A stretch of 64,000 bases of DNA from CADEED01 sp035765415 (GTDB lineage Bacteria > Pseudomonadota > Gammaproteobacteria > Steroidobacterales > Steroidobacteraceae): assembly GCA_035765415.1 (NCBI GenBank), contig DASTXR010000008.1, positions 56,976 through 120,975 of the forward strand, written 5' to 3'. This document shows, one piece after another, positions 16,662 to 25,876 of this stretch (position 1 is the stretch's first letter; each line of letters opens with the position of its first letter). The position numbers and the translations under genes are program-made. The notes under the pieces are model-generated. The model was given only the letters and a program-made list of their open reading frames with translations. It did no database searches and was not told the DNA's origin.

Positions 16662-18470
16662 ATGATTCGCAAGGCGTTTATCGCCGCTGCGTTGTTTGCT
16701 TTCGCAAGCGGCGCGTATGCGGCTACCGATTATCCGAGCGGCTATACGAAGTGCGCCAAAGAAGGCGAGAGCTGCAGCTTCAGCGGCACGCGCTCCGTCG
16801 CTTACGGCAAGGCCGGCACGTTCGTTTACGCAAATCTCACGGGCCCGATCACCTGCTCGGCTTCGCTGTTTCCTTCCATCAGCGTTGGCACGCCGCGGTA
16901 CTGCTCCTATGGCGCGGCCACGACTCCGCCGGCCTGCCCCGCCACCACCTTGGGCCCGGTCATCAACGGCGCATCCACTGCCAGCGCAACGGTTGCTTCC
17001 GGCGCCTCGGTGGCCTTCGCTCCCACGCCCACCTCGGGCGGTAGTTGGGCCTGGACAGGCTGCGGCACCTCCGGCACGTCGCGCACGCAGACCGTGTTTC
17101 CGACTGCCTCGTGCACCGCGACTGCCAGGTACACCAACAGCTGCGGCACGGTCTCGACGCTGAATCACACGATCACGGTGAACAGCACGCCGTCGTGCCC
17201 GGCCACCACCATTACTGCGGTCATCAACGGGACGCAGACTGCCAGCGCCACCATCACTTCCGGTGCATCCGTAGCGTTTGCTCCGCTGCCGGCCTCCGGT
17301 GGCAGCTGGTCCTGGTCCGGCTGCGGCACCTCCGGCTCCTCGCGCACGCAGACCGTCAGCCCGACTGCGTCCTGCACGGCGACGGCGACACACACCAACA
17401 GCTGCGGCACGCAGTCGACCCGGGCTCATACCATCACGGTGAACGGCAGCACGACGCCGCCCCAGACGCCGTCCGGCACGCCGATCGGCTTCGGACGCGC
17501 AACCACGGGTGGCGCAGGTGGCGCGACGGTGACGGTCAGCACCGGCACGCAGCTCAACACGGCGCTTTGCACGCGCGCGAGCGTGAGCACGCCGATCATC
17601 ATCCGCGTGAACGGCACCATCAACCATGGCAACACCACCAAGGTGAGCGGCAGCTGCGATACCACGGCCACGGAAGTGGAGCTCAAGGGCATCAGCAACG
17701 TCACGATCGTCGGTGTCGGCACCTCAGGCGTGCTGGACCAGATCGGCCTTCACATCCGCAACTCGTCGAACATCATCGTTCGCAACCTGTGGATCAGGAA
17801 CGTCAAGAAGAGCGGCTCGCCCACTTCCAACGGCGGCGACGCCATCGGAATGGAGACCTCGGTCAACAACATCTGGATCGACCACAACACGCTGGAAGCC
17901 AGCGGTGGCGAGTCCGATGGTTATGACTCGCTGCTCGACATGAAGGCCGGCGTCACCAACGTGACGGTGTCGTACAACCACTACCGGAATTCGAGCCGGG
18001 CGGGGTTGATCGGTTCGAGCGACAGCGACTCGGCCAACACGAACATCACGTTCCACCACAACTGGTACGAGAACATCGAGCAGCGCACGCCGCTGCTGCG
18101 CCATGGTCTCGCGCACAGCTACAACAACTACTTCTCCAACATCAGCAACAGCGACATGATCCATGGCATCAATTCGCGCATGGGTGGCCGCATTCTTGTC
18201 GAAGGCAACTACTTCAGGAATTCGAACAACCCGCTGCTCGCTTCGGATGACTCGTCGAGCCCGGGCTGCTGGCAGACGCGAGCGAACTTCCTCGATTCCA
18301 TTTCCTACGACCGTTCGGTCGGCGATGGAGCGCTGGTGGTTCCGGTCATCAGCGGCGGGCAGTTCGACTCGACCTGCACGGTGACCGTGCCGTACAGCTA
18401 CACGCTCGACTCCGCGGCGGGCCTGCCGTCCGGTCTGCCGGGCCAGGTCGGTATCGGCAAGATCCAGTAG
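16662..18470 (+). CDS. Secreted pectate lyase, PL1, with Cys-rich domain and two tandem repeats
   Basis: A 602-residue enzyme. Signal peptide 1-20 (ends GAYA). Residues 25-83 form a cysteine-rich domain of the type with CAKEGESCSFSGTR at its start and a closing CSYG, seen at the ends of many secreted glycan enzymes. Two 83-residue repeats follow (92-174 and 179-261), each with paired Cys. The PL1 beta-helix fills about 275-602: NIWIDHNTLEAS and GYDSLLDMKAG carry the Ca-binding acidic residues, and RTPLLRHGLAHSYNNYF contains the catalytic Arg region. It should cleave polygalacturonate by beta-elimination outside the cell. It heads a cluster of three lyases; a hairpin-terminator lies after its stop. 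Confidence 0.92.
   Translation: MIRKAFIAAALFAFASGAYAATDYPSGYTKCAKEGESCSFSGTRSVAYGKAGTFVYANLTGPITCSASLFPSISVGTPRYCSYGAATTPPACPATTLGPVINGASTASATVASGASVAFAPTPTSGGSWAWTGCGTSGTSRTQTVFPTASCTATARYTNSCGTVSTLNHTITVNSTPSCPATTITAVINGTQTASATITSGASVAFAPLPASGGSWSWSGCGTSGSSRTQTVSPTASCTATATHTNSCGTQSTRAHTITVNGSTTPPQTPSGTPIGFGRATTGGAGGATVTVSTGTQLNTALCTRASVSTPIIIRVNGTINHGNTTKVSGSCDTTATEVELKGISNVTIVGVGTSGVLDQIGLHIRNSSNIIVRNLWIRNVKKSGSPTSNGGDAIGMETSVNNIWIDHNTLEASGGESDGYDSLLDMKAGVTNVTVSYNHYRNSSRAGLIGSSDSDSANTNITFHHNWYENIEQRTPLLRHGLAHSYNNYFSNISNSDMIHGINSRMGGRILVEGNYFRNSNNPLLASDDSSSPGCWQTRANFLDSISYDRSVGDGALVVPVISGGQFDSTCTVTVPYSYTLDSAAGLPSGLPGQVGIGKIQ
16935..17444 (+). repeat. Two tandem 83-codon repeats inside the first pectate lyase gene
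   Basis: Copies lie at 16935-17183 and 17196-17444. Both encode CPATT at the start, a Ser/Thr/Gly-rich core with the shared WxGCGTSG and RTQTV segments, then SCTAT, TNSCGT and HTITVN. Conserved Cys pairs suggest a disulfide-closed beta-sandwich, perhaps a carbohydrate-binding or spacer module. The copies are clearly related at DNA level, so this is a recent internal duplication. Confidence 0.8.
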
Positions 18471-18491
18471 TCGCGAGTGTTGTGACAACAC

Positions 18492-18527
18492 GGCTCCGCC
18501 CGAGGCCACTCGGGCGGAGCCGGTTTT
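18492..18527 (+). terminator. Hairpin terminator or attenuator between the first two pectate lyase genes
   Basis: A 12-bp perfect stem, GGCTCCGCCCGA (18492-18503) with TCGGGCGGAGCC (18510-18521), six-base loop, followed by GGTTTTCT. The T run is short, so termination may be partial. It lies 21 bases after the first lyase stop and just before the ribosome site of the second. Confidence 0.7.
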
Positions 18528-18550
18528 CTGAAGCCACAAGGAGTGAGGCT

Positions 18551-20896
18551 ATGAAACGTTCGTACGCATACGTGCTGGCGGCGGCACTGCTCGCGGCCGG
18601 GCCGGCAACTGCGGCCGTTCCCGGTTTCGCCGGCAACATCACCGGCGGCGGCAACGCGACTCCGATAGTCGTGAACAGCTTCACGGCGATGCAAAGCGCC
18701 ATGAACAGCTACAGCGGCACGGGCGGCCTGGTGCTGCACTACACGGGCACGTTCGACGAGGCGCCGATCCTCGCCAACATCTGCGGCCAGTGGAGCAAGC
18801 CGCGCACCGAGATCAACATCAACAACAAGAGCGGCGTCACCATCCTCGGCATGGACGGCTCTTCGGCGAACTTCGCCATCCGCATCCGCGGCAGTTCCAA
18901 CAACATCATCATCCGCAACATGAAGATGGGCCTGGTGCCCGGCGGCGGTGACAACGGCGACATCGTCGGCATCGAAGCCGAGTCGCACCATGTCTGGTTC
19001 GACCACAACGAGCTGTACAGCCGCAACGTGCATTGCCCGGGCACGCCCGGCAACGACACCACGTTCGATGGCGCGCTCGACATCAAGGCCTCGGCCACCA
19101 ACATCACCGTTTCGTACAACTACTTTCACGACCACGCGAAAGTCGGCCTCGACGGCTCGGGCGACAGCGATGACTTCGAGCGGCGCATCACGTACGCGCA
19201 CAACCGCTACGAGAACGTGGGCTCGCGCCTGCCGCTGCAGCGCTTCGGTTACATCCACGTCTACAACAACTACTACAACGGCATCACCGAGAGCGGCATC
19301 AACGTGCGCATGACCGGCCATGCGCTCATCGAGAACAACTGGTTCGAGAACGCGTTGAACCCCGTGACGTCGCGCACTTCCGACGAGCTCGGCAACTGGG
19401 ACCTGCGCAACAACAACGCGCAGAGCGCCGCGGACAACGCGCGGTACAACCTCACCTGGAACATTCCGAGCAGCACGCCGTTCCGCAATGCGGACAACTG
19501 GCAGACCACCGCGACTTTCCCCATCGCACTGCCGTATACCTACACCACCTACCCGCCCGAGGTCTCACGCTGTATCGCCATCAACGCGGCGGGCGCAGGC
19601 AAAGGCCTGCGCGAAGCGGTGGACGTCCTCGGCACCTGCAGCACCAACAACCTCGCGATCGCGCCCACGTCGCTGTCGTTCGGCGCGGGGGCCGCGGCTT
19701 CCGCGGTTTCCGTTACCGCAAACGTAAACTGGGCCGTCAGTGACGATCAGAGCTGGCTCAGTGCCTCTGTAGCGGGTGGCGCCAACAACGGCAGCTTCAC
19801 GGTCAACGCAACGGCCAATACCGGCACGGCGAGCCGCAGCGGTACGGTGACAGTCACCGGCGGAAGTCTCACGCGCACGATTGCCGTGACCCAATCAGGA
19901 CAGGCGGTGCCCAACAACCTGACGGTGTCACCCGGGTCGTTCCTGTTTCCCGGCACCGCTTCGTCCGGACAGGTCACGGTGACTTCGAATGTGAGCTGGA
20001 CGGTCGTCAACAACTCGGGGTTTGCGATCGTCAGCCCCACCTCGGGCACCGGCAACGGTACGTTCACGATCAACGTGGGTGCGAGCCCGAACATCGGTCG
20101 CAGCAGCTCGATCGATGTGGTCGGCGGCGGCATCACGCGGACCATCCAGATCTCGCAGAATCCCGGTTCGCCCGCGGTGATTCAGCTCACGCCGACCGCG
20201 CTGTCGCTGCCCGCGACGGCATCGACGGGCACGTTCTCCGTCAGCGCGAATGTCAGCTGGACCATCACCGACAATCAATCCTGGCTCACCGTATCACCGA
20301 CTTCCGGAGGTTCGAGCGGCGGCACGGTCACCGTCAGCGCCACCGCGAATACGGGCAGCGCGAGTCGTACGGGCACGGTTACGGTGACGGGAGGCGGCGT
20401 TACGGGCACCGTTACCGTGACTCAGGCGGGGTCGACACCGACGAGCGTCGTGTATCAGACGGAGAACGGCACCGTGGGCGGCGGCACCGTGCTCGAAACC
20501 AAGAACGGCGGCTTCCTCGGCACGGGCTACGTGAACGCGTCGTCCAACGGTGGTTTCTCTCAGAACGTCAATGTCAACGGCCTTGGAGGCGGCTCGAAGT
20601 TACTGAGCATCCGCTATGCGCTGGCCTCGGGTTCGCGCACGGGACGCCTGCTGGTGAACGGCGTCGCGCGAAACATCACCTTCAATTCGACGGGCGCCTG
20701 GACCACGTGGCATTTCCACAGTGTCGCCGTGACTCTCAACAACAACACGTCGAACACGATCCGCTTCGAGTCGACGGGCCAGGACCTGGCGAACATCGAC
20801 CAGATCGAAATCAGCCAATTGCCACCGCCGCCGCCGACCAGCGCCGGCCTCACACCACTCGGTATCAGCATCAGTACACAACGGGGGACCAGATGA
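18551..20896 (+). CDS. Secreted pectate lyase, PL1, with three BACON-like domains and a C-terminal CBM
   Basis: A 781-residue enzyme; ATG 18551 has AAGGAG upstream and starts a clear signal peptide (cleaved near residue 21). PL1 catalytic domain about 23-350: HHVWFDHNELYS, TTFDGALDIKASATNITVSY and GSRLPLQRFGYIHVYNNYY carry the Ca ligands and catalytic Arg. Three BACON-like beta domains follow at about 366-450, 455-540 and 544-628, each with a DQSWL- or SW-type core and a TVTGG/TxTVTQ ending. Residues 633-756 resemble a CBM35/CBM6 module (YQTENGTVGGGTV, ending NIDQIEI). The protein ends in a proline-rich tail. The stop overlaps the next lyase gene by ATGA, so the two are translationally coupled. 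Confidence 0.93.
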   Translation: MKRSYAYVLAAALLAAGPATAAVPGFAGNITGGGNATPIVVNSFTAMQSAMNSYSGTGGLVLHYTGTFDEAPILANICGQWSKPRTEININNKSGVTILGMDGSSANFAIRIRGSSNNIIIRNMKMGLVPGGGDNGDIVGIEAESHHVWFDHNELYSRNVHCPGTPGNDTTFDGALDIKASATNITVSYNYFHDHAKVGLDGSGDSDDFERRITYAHNRYENVGSRLPLQRFGYIHVYNNYYNGITESGINVRMTGHALIENNWFENALNPVTSRTSDELGNWDLRNNNAQSAADNARYNLTWNIPSSTPFRNADNWQTTATFPIALPYTYTTYPPEVSRCIAINAAGAGKGLREAVDVLGTCSTNNLAIAPTSLSFGAGAAASAVSVTANVNWAVSDDQSWLSASVAGGANNGSFTVNATANTGTASRSGTVTVTGGSLTRTIAVTQSGQAVPNNLTVSPGSFLFPGTASSGQVTVTSNVSWTVVNNSGFAIVSPTSGTGNGTFTINVGASPNIGRSSSIDVVGGGITRTIQISQNPGSPAVIQLTPTALSLPATASTGTFSVSANVSWTITDNQSWLTVSPTSGGSSGGTVTVSATANTGSASRTGTVTVTGGGVTGTVTVTQAGSTPTSVVYQTENGTVGGGTVLETKNGGFLGTGYVNASSNGGFSQNVNVNGLGGGSKLLSIRYALASGSRTGRLLVNGVARNITFNSTGAWTTWHFHSVAVTLNNNTSNTIRFESTGQDLANIDQIEISQLPPPPPTSAGLTPLGISISTQRGTR

Positions 20897-22638
20897 AATT
20901 CCAACTTCCGACAATTGCGGCTGCGGCCGCACTGCTTGGCGCACTTCCGGCGGCTGCCGTGGTGCCCGGCTTTGCCGGCAATATCACCGGCGGCGGCAGC
21001 TCGACGCCGGTGGTAGTCAGCACGCTCGCGCAGGCGCAGACCGCGGTCAACAACCTCTCGAGCAGCGGCAGCCTCGTGCTCCACTACAACGGCACGTTCG
21101 ACGAGCAGGCCATCCTCAACAACATCTGCGGCCAGTGGAGCAAGCCGGCGCAGGAGTTGTCGATCAGCGGCAAGAACAACATCACGATCCTGGGGCTGGA
21201 CGGCTCGAAGGCGAACTTCGGCATCCGCATCAAGGGCACGTCCAACAACATCATCGTGCGCAACATGAAGATCGGCCTGCTGCCGGGCGGCGCCAGCAAT
21301 GGCGACCTGATTGGCATCGAGGCCAACTCGCACCACGTCTGGATCGACCACAACGAGCTCTATACCCGGAACATGAAGTGCGAAGGCACGCCGGACGACG
21401 ACACCACGTTCGACGGCATGCTCGACATCAAGAACTCGGCCTCGTTCATCACGGTGTCGTACAACTACATGCACGACCACGCGAAGGTGGGCCTGATCGG
21501 CTCCAGCGACACCGACAGCGCCGAGCGCCGCGTCACCTACGCGCACAACCGCTACGAGAACCTCGGTTCGCGCCTGCCATTCCAGCGCTTCGGCTACGTG
21601 CACTCGTACAACAACTACTTCAACAACATCACGGGAAGCGGCATCAATCCGCGCATGGGCGGCTTCATCCTGGTCGAGAACAACTTCTTCGAGAACGCGC
21701 TCAACCCGGTGTTCTCGCAGTCGACGATTCTCGGCCGATGGGACCTGCGCAACAACAACACCCGCAGCGCGGCGGACAACGCCACTTACAACATCCGCTG
21801 GACCGCCTGCTCCGGCAGCACCCCGTGCCAGAAGGCGACCGACTGGCAGTCGAATGGCACATTCCCGATCACGCTGCCGTACAGCTACACGGTGTACCCG
21901 CCCGCGACGTCGAAGTGCATCGCGCTCGCTGCCGCGGGCGCGGGCAAGGGCCTGCGTGAGGCCGCCGATGTGCTCGGTTCCTGCGGAGGCACTAACAACC
22001 TCACGCTCGGATCCAGCTCGCTGTCGCTCGGTTCGGGAGTGTCGTCATCCAGCGTTTCGGTGACCGCAAACGTAGCGTGGACTGTCACCGACGATCAGAG
22101 CTGGCTCAGCACCACTCCGACGAGCGGCAGCAACAACGGCAACTTTGCGGTGAATGCGACCGCCAACACGGGCACGGCCGGCCGCAATGGCACCGTGACA
22201 GTGGCAGGTGGCGGCATCACGCGCACGGTCGCGGTGGCGCAGGCCGGCACGGCGACGACCACCAGCGTCTATCAAACCGAGAACGGCACCGTCGGCGGCG
22301 GAACGGTTCTCGAGAGCAGCAACGGCGGATTCAACGGCACGGGTTACGTGAATGCGTCGGCCACCGGCGGCTTTTCACAGATCAGCAACGTCAGCGGCCT
22401 GGGTGGCGGTTCGAAGACGCTGCGCATCCGGTATGCGCTCGGCGTGACCGCGGCGCGCACGGGACGGCTGCTCGTGAACGGCGTGGCTTCCAACATCACG
22501 TTCAACGGCACCGGCGCCTGGACCACGTGGGCGTTGCAGAACGTCACCGTGACGCTCAACAACAACTCGACCAACACCATCCGCTTCGAGTCCACCGGCC
22601 AGGACCTGGCGAACATCGACCAGGTGGAAGTCCTCTAA
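20893..22638 (+). CDS. Secreted pectate lyase, PL1, with one BACON-like domain and a C-terminal CBM
   Basis: A 581-residue paralogue of the preceding enzyme. Signal peptide 1-22; PL1 domain to about 350 with HHVWIDHNELYT, TTFDGMLDIKNSASFITVSY and GSRLPFQRFGYVHSYNNYF; one BACON-like domain (about 368-452); a C-terminal CBM35/6-like module (about 458-581) ending NIDQVEVL. GGGGGA precedes the ATG, which overlaps the upstream stop. Compared with its neighbour it has lost (or never gained) two BACON copies and the proline-rich tail. Both share the order signal-PL1-BACON-CBM, so the pair arose by tandem duplication. Confidence 0.93.
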   Translation: MKFQLPTIAAAAALLGALPAAAVVPGFAGNITGGGSSTPVVVSTLAQAQTAVNNLSSSGSLVLHYNGTFDEQAILNNICGQWSKPAQELSISGKNNITILGLDGSKANFGIRIKGTSNNIIVRNMKIGLLPGGASNGDLIGIEANSHHVWIDHNELYTRNMKCEGTPDDDTTFDGMLDIKNSASFITVSYNYMHDHAKVGLIGSSDTDSAERRVTYAHNRYENLGSRLPFQRFGYVHSYNNYFNNITGSGINPRMGGFILVENNFFENALNPVFSQSTILGRWDLRNNNTRSAADNATYNIRWTACSGSTPCQKATDWQSNGTFPITLPYSYTVYPPATSKCIALAAAGAGKGLREAADVLGSCGGTNNLTLGSSSLSLGSGVSSSSVSVTANVAWTVTDDQSWLSTTPTSGSNNGNFAVNATANTGTAGRNGTVTVAGGGITRTVAVAQAGTATTTSVYQTENGTVGGGTVLESSNGGFNGTGYVNASATGGFSQISNVSGLGGGSKTLRIRYALGVTAARTGRLLVNGVASNITFNGTGAWTTWALQNVTVTLNNNSTNTIRFESTGQDLANIDQVEVL

Positions 22639-22662
22639 TGGGGACATTCCTGATTTGCTAGC

Positions 22663-22694
22663 AAAAAGGGACGCGCCTCATCGGGGCGCGTCCC
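22663..22694 (-). terminator. Intrinsic terminator of the GNAT gene
   Basis: A 10-bp stem, GGGACGCGCC (22668-22677) with GGCGCGTCCC (22685-22694). On the minus strand it is followed at once by TTTTT (22667-22663), a classic intrinsic terminator just after the GNAT stop. On the plus strand the same hairpin lies after the third lyase gene but lacks a T run. Confidence 0.85.
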
Positions 22695-22696
22695 TC

Positions 22697-23224
22697 TCAG
22701 AGCGGCTTGCGCCACACCGTGTAATCACATTCGGTCGCCAGTTCCGGCGCCAGATCCGCATGCAGCACCTCGAGAGGCTCGGTGGCGTGCGGTTTGTACC
22801 CCAGTCTCGTGTACCAGGCCTTCAGGAACTCCTTGACCGGGTGCGTCCAATGGCGCGGTGTCAGTAGCTCGAGACGCATCGTGCGACAGCCTCTGCCGCG
22901 CGCCCAATCCTCCGCCCGGGCCACCAGCGCGGAGCCGATGCCCCGTCCGCGGTAGTTAGGGTCGGCCACCAGCATGCCGAAATGGCCGACGCCGTTGTCC
23001 ATGAGATCGACGTTCACGGACCCGACGATGGCGCCATCGAGTTCCGCGAGGATCAGCGCCCCCTCGCGCAGCAGGCGCTCGATCTCGGCGGCATTGGTCC
23101 GCGTACCCTTGCGCTTCCACAAGCCCGATTCGGCGACGTCATAGACCTCGTTGACCAACCGCGAAAGGCGCTCGACGCTCCCGGCCTCGAAATCCGATGC
23201 CACCGGGAATCGGGTTTCGATCAC
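22697..23224 (-). CDS. GNAT family N-acetyltransferase
   Basis: A 175-residue acetyltransferase. Motif A is LVADPNYRGRGIGSALV (acetyl-CoA pyrophosphate loop RGRGIG); motif B follows with RLELLTPRHW and the WYTRLGY segment. Substrate is not predictable. It overlaps the upstream metallo-hydrolase lipoprotein gene by ATGA (23221-23224), so the two are co-transcribed, and it is closed by a strong terminator. Confidence 0.9.
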   Translation of the reverse strand: MIETRFPVASDFEAGSVERLSRLVNEVYDVAESGLWKRKGTRTNAAEIERLLREGALILAELDGAIVGSVNVDLMDNGVGHFGMLVADPNYRGRGIGSALVARAEDWARGRGCRTMRLELLTPRHWTHPVKEFLKAWYTRLGYKPHATEPLEVLHADLAPELATECDYTVWRKPL

Positions 23225-24213
23225 TCACCAACCCACACGATCCGGTCGGCCTGCTTCTCGAACTTCCCGATGCCCGGGTACGGGAAATGCACGGCGTAGA
23301 TGCGCTGGCCGTTCGCGGCGGACGCGGCGATCAGGTCGGCGCGGCTCCTGGAAGCCACCGCGGAATCGCCGTCGAACGCGATGGTCCACTCCGGCTTCTG
23401 CACCGACACCACGAAGTGATGCATGGAGTCGCCGACGTATAGCAGCGAGTCCGAGCCCGAGGAGATGAGGTATCCCGAGTGTCCGGGCGTGTGGCCCTTG
23501 ATCTCGACGGCTTTCACCGTGCCGGGAATCAGCTCCGAGCCCGGCGCGAATTCGGCGACTTTGGGTTTGATGGCCGCGATACGACCCGCGTAGTTCTCGA
23601 TGCCCATGCTCCTGGCCTGCTCGTCGGAGAGGCCGGACATGAATTTCCACTCCTGCGCGGACATGTGAACCGTAGCATTGGGGAAGGCCAGCGTTCCGTC
23701 AGGCTTCAGCAACCCGCCGATGTGATCGCCATGCGCGTGCGAGATGAAAATGTCCGTGATGCTTTGCGGATCGATTCCGGCCGACGAAAACGAACCCAGG
23801 AGCTTGCCGGCGCCTGGCCCGAAGTTGGTTCCCGCCCCGGTATCGAACAGCAGCACCCGATCCTGGGTCTTCACGAGCAGCGGCTGGATGGTGAGCGCCA
23901 GCTTGTCGGTAGCAAGTCCATTGGCGCCGAGAACCGCGGCCACCTCTTCGGGTGTGCGCCCCACTCCAAAGACCTTGTTGTCGTTAGGCACCTCCATGCC
24001 GCCGTCACGCAGCGCCATGGCGGAGAGCTCGCCGATCTTGAACGGATGCACGTCTGCTGACGCCGCGGGCGGCGGCGCTTCGGCTACCGGCGCGGCGGCC
24101 GCCGTGGCGGCCTCCTCTTTTGGTGCATCGGCGTTCTTCGAACACGCGGCCAGCATGGCGGTGGCGATGATTGCCAGGATCGACGTGGCCTGAGTGGCTG
24201 AGGTACGCGGCAT
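23221..24213 (-). CDS. Metallo-beta-lactamase-fold hydrolase, lipoprotein
   Basis: A 330-residue protein. A lipoprotein signal ends in the lipobox MLAAC with Cys24, followed by an Ala/Pro/Glu-rich linker, so it is anchored to a membrane on the periplasmic side. The MBL fold shows the zinc motif SHAHGDHIGG, a later HTPGHSGY and the terminal HFPYPGIGK region. Its pattern is that of N-acylhomoserine-lactonase/PNGM-like MBL hydrolases, but the substrate is uncertain; beta-lactam resistance should not be assumed. AGGAGA sits before the ATG. It is divergent from the amidohydrolase gene at 24378. Confidence 0.9.
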   Translation of the reverse strand: MPRTSATQATSILAIIATAMLAACSKNADAPKEEAATAAAAPVAEAPPPAASADVHPFKIGELSAMALRDGGMEVPNDNKVFGVGRTPEEVAAVLGANGLATDKLALTIQPLLVKTQDRVLLFDTGAGTNFGPGAGKLLGSFSSAGIDPQSITDIFISHAHGDHIGGLLKPDGTLAFPNATVHMSAQEWKFMSGLSDEQARSMGIENYAGRIAAIKPKVAEFAPGSELIPGTVKAVEIKGHTPGHSGYLISSGSDSLLYVGDSMHHFVVSVQKPEWTIAFDGDSAVASRSRADLIAASAANGQRIYAVHFPYPGIGKFEKQADRIVWVGE

Positions 24214-24377
24214 GGTTTCTCTCCTGAATCTGAGGATGCCTAACTTAATGGCTCGCGCCCGTTCGTCAAGTTATCTGACCGTTCGACACCTGTTCCCGAC
24301 CGCTCGACATCCATCGGTTTGCGAGGCGATTCGGCGTTGTAGCCTCTCGGCACATGCACTGGTTGAAGGGGACCGCA

Positions 24378-25865
24378 ATGAATCGATCGATCGCTCTGGC
24401 CGTAATGCTGATGGCCTGCACGGCAGCCACCGCCAACCCGCTGCTCATCGAAAACGTCACGATCCTGTCACCCGAGCAGGCTCAGCCGCTCGGCAACCGG
24501 TACGTGCTGGTTCGCGACGGGCGCATCGCCGCCGTCAGCGACAAGACCATCGCCGCACCTGCTGGCGCGCAGCGACTGGATGGAACGGGAAAATTCCTGA
24601 CCCCCGGATTGACGGATGCACACGTGCACGTCTCCGATGCGGTGGGCCTGCCGTTCGGATCGCAGGATCCGGAACTCGCGGCCATGGAAAAGGAATTCTT
24701 CGCGCAACAGCCGCGCAGCTACCTCTACTTCGGCGTGACGCAGGTACTCGATACGGCCAACCAGCCCGATCGCGTCGCCTTGTTTGCGGCGCAAAAGCAG
24801 CATCCGGACATCTACCGCTGCGGCGTGGCGCCCGTGGTCGATGGCTATCCACTGGTGTTCGTGGACAAGGCCATCCGCCACACGTTCTTCAACGACTACA
24901 TTTTCGAACCGGCGAATGCACGCGAACATCCGCTGCCCGCCGGCGCCAATGCGGCCGAGCACACTCCCGAAGCGGTGGTGGAGCGCATCGCGAAAAGCGG
25001 CGCGCTTTGCGTCAAGGTCACGCTGGAAGACGGATTCGGCGACAGCACGGACTGGCCCGTCATGAGTGCGGAAACACTGCGGCGAGTGCGTGTGGCCACG
25101 AAGAAACACGGCCTGATCCTGGCGGTGCATGCGAATGCCCTGGACATGCAGCGCATCGCGGTGAAGGGCCAGGTCGACCTCTTGCTGCATGGCGTGTGGA
25201 ACTGGAACCAGCTCGATGGCCGGCAGGGCATGCCGGCCGCCATCGCAGACCACCTGCGCGACGTTCGCCACAGCAAGATCGGTTATCAGGCCACGCTGCG
25301 CGTCGTCCCGGGCGTCACCGACCTGCTCGATCCTCGCCTGCTCGATGACCCGATGTTTGCGAAGGTAGTGCCACCGCGCCTGCTCGCGTGGTATCGCACC
25401 GAGCCGGCCCAGTGGTTCAAGCGCCAGGTTTTCGGGCCCGAGACGGATGCGGCGGCAGTGCTCGCCGGGCAGCGCGCCGCGAACGAGCGCTGGGCCACCT
25501 CCGAGCGCGGCATGCGCGCGCTGCGCCATCTCTACGAACAGGGTCATCCCATGTTGTTAGGCAGCGATACTCCGTCGGCGCCCACGTACGGCAACCAGCC
25601 GGGGTATGACACGTACAAGGAAATGCAATTGATGGCCCAGGCGGGCATCCCGCTGTCGGCGATCTTCGCCGCGGGAACCCTGAACAACGCCCGGCAGCTC
25701 GGATTGGCAAAGGACTACGGCACCATCGAGCCCGGAAAAATCGCGAACCTGCTGTTGCTCGAGGCGAATCCGCTGGCGACGCTCGAGGCCTGGACCAGGA
25801 TCGACAAGGTGATCCTGCGAGGCGTCCCCATCTCCCGGGAAACGCTCGCCGCGGACGCGAGGTAA
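24378..25865 (+). CDS. Exported amidohydrolase (imidazolonepropionase-like)
   Basis: A 495-residue protein of the amidohydrolase superfamily. An N-terminal signal (1-19, ends ATA) precedes the beta-sandwich. Metal ligands are visible in LTDAHVHV (HxH), ILAVHAN and LLHGVW, and the catalytic Asp in LLGSDTPS. The C-terminal AKDYGTIEPGKIANLLLLE is the usual closing strand. Members hydrolyse amide, lactam or peptide-like bonds; function is open. ATG 24378 has GAAGGGGA in front and is preferred over an upstream ATG at 24354. It is 11 bases upstream of a LytS-type kinase gene, so the three may form an operon. Confidence 0.88.
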   Translation: MNRSIALAVMLMACTAATANPLLIENVTILSPEQAQPLGNRYVLVRDGRIAAVSDKTIAAPAGAQRLDGTGKFLTPGLTDAHVHVSDAVGLPFGSQDPELAAMEKEFFAQQPRSYLYFGVTQVLDTANQPDRVALFAAQKQHPDIYRCGVAPVVDGYPLVFVDKAIRHTFFNDYIFEPANAREHPLPAGANAAEHTPEAVVERIAKSGALCVKVTLEDGFGDSTDWPVMSAETLRRVRVATKKHGLILAVHANALDMQRIAVKGQVDLLLHGVWNWNQLDGRQGMPAAIADHLRDVRHSKIGYQATLRVVPGVTDLLDPRLLDDPMFAKVVPPRLLAWYRTEPAQWFKRQVFGPETDAAAVLAGQRAANERWATSERGMRALRHLYEQGHPMLLGSDTPSAPTYGNQPGYDTYKEMQLMAQAGIPLSAIFAAGTLNNARQLGLAKDYGTIEPGKIANLLLLEANPLATLEAWTRIDKVILRGVPISRETLAADAR

Positions 25866-25876
25866 GCTCCCGACGA

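Noticed and set aside
23221..24213. Antibiotic-resistance beta-lactamase
   Set aside because: The zinc motif is of the general MBL fold, and no class B lactamase features are evident; general hydrolase is safer.
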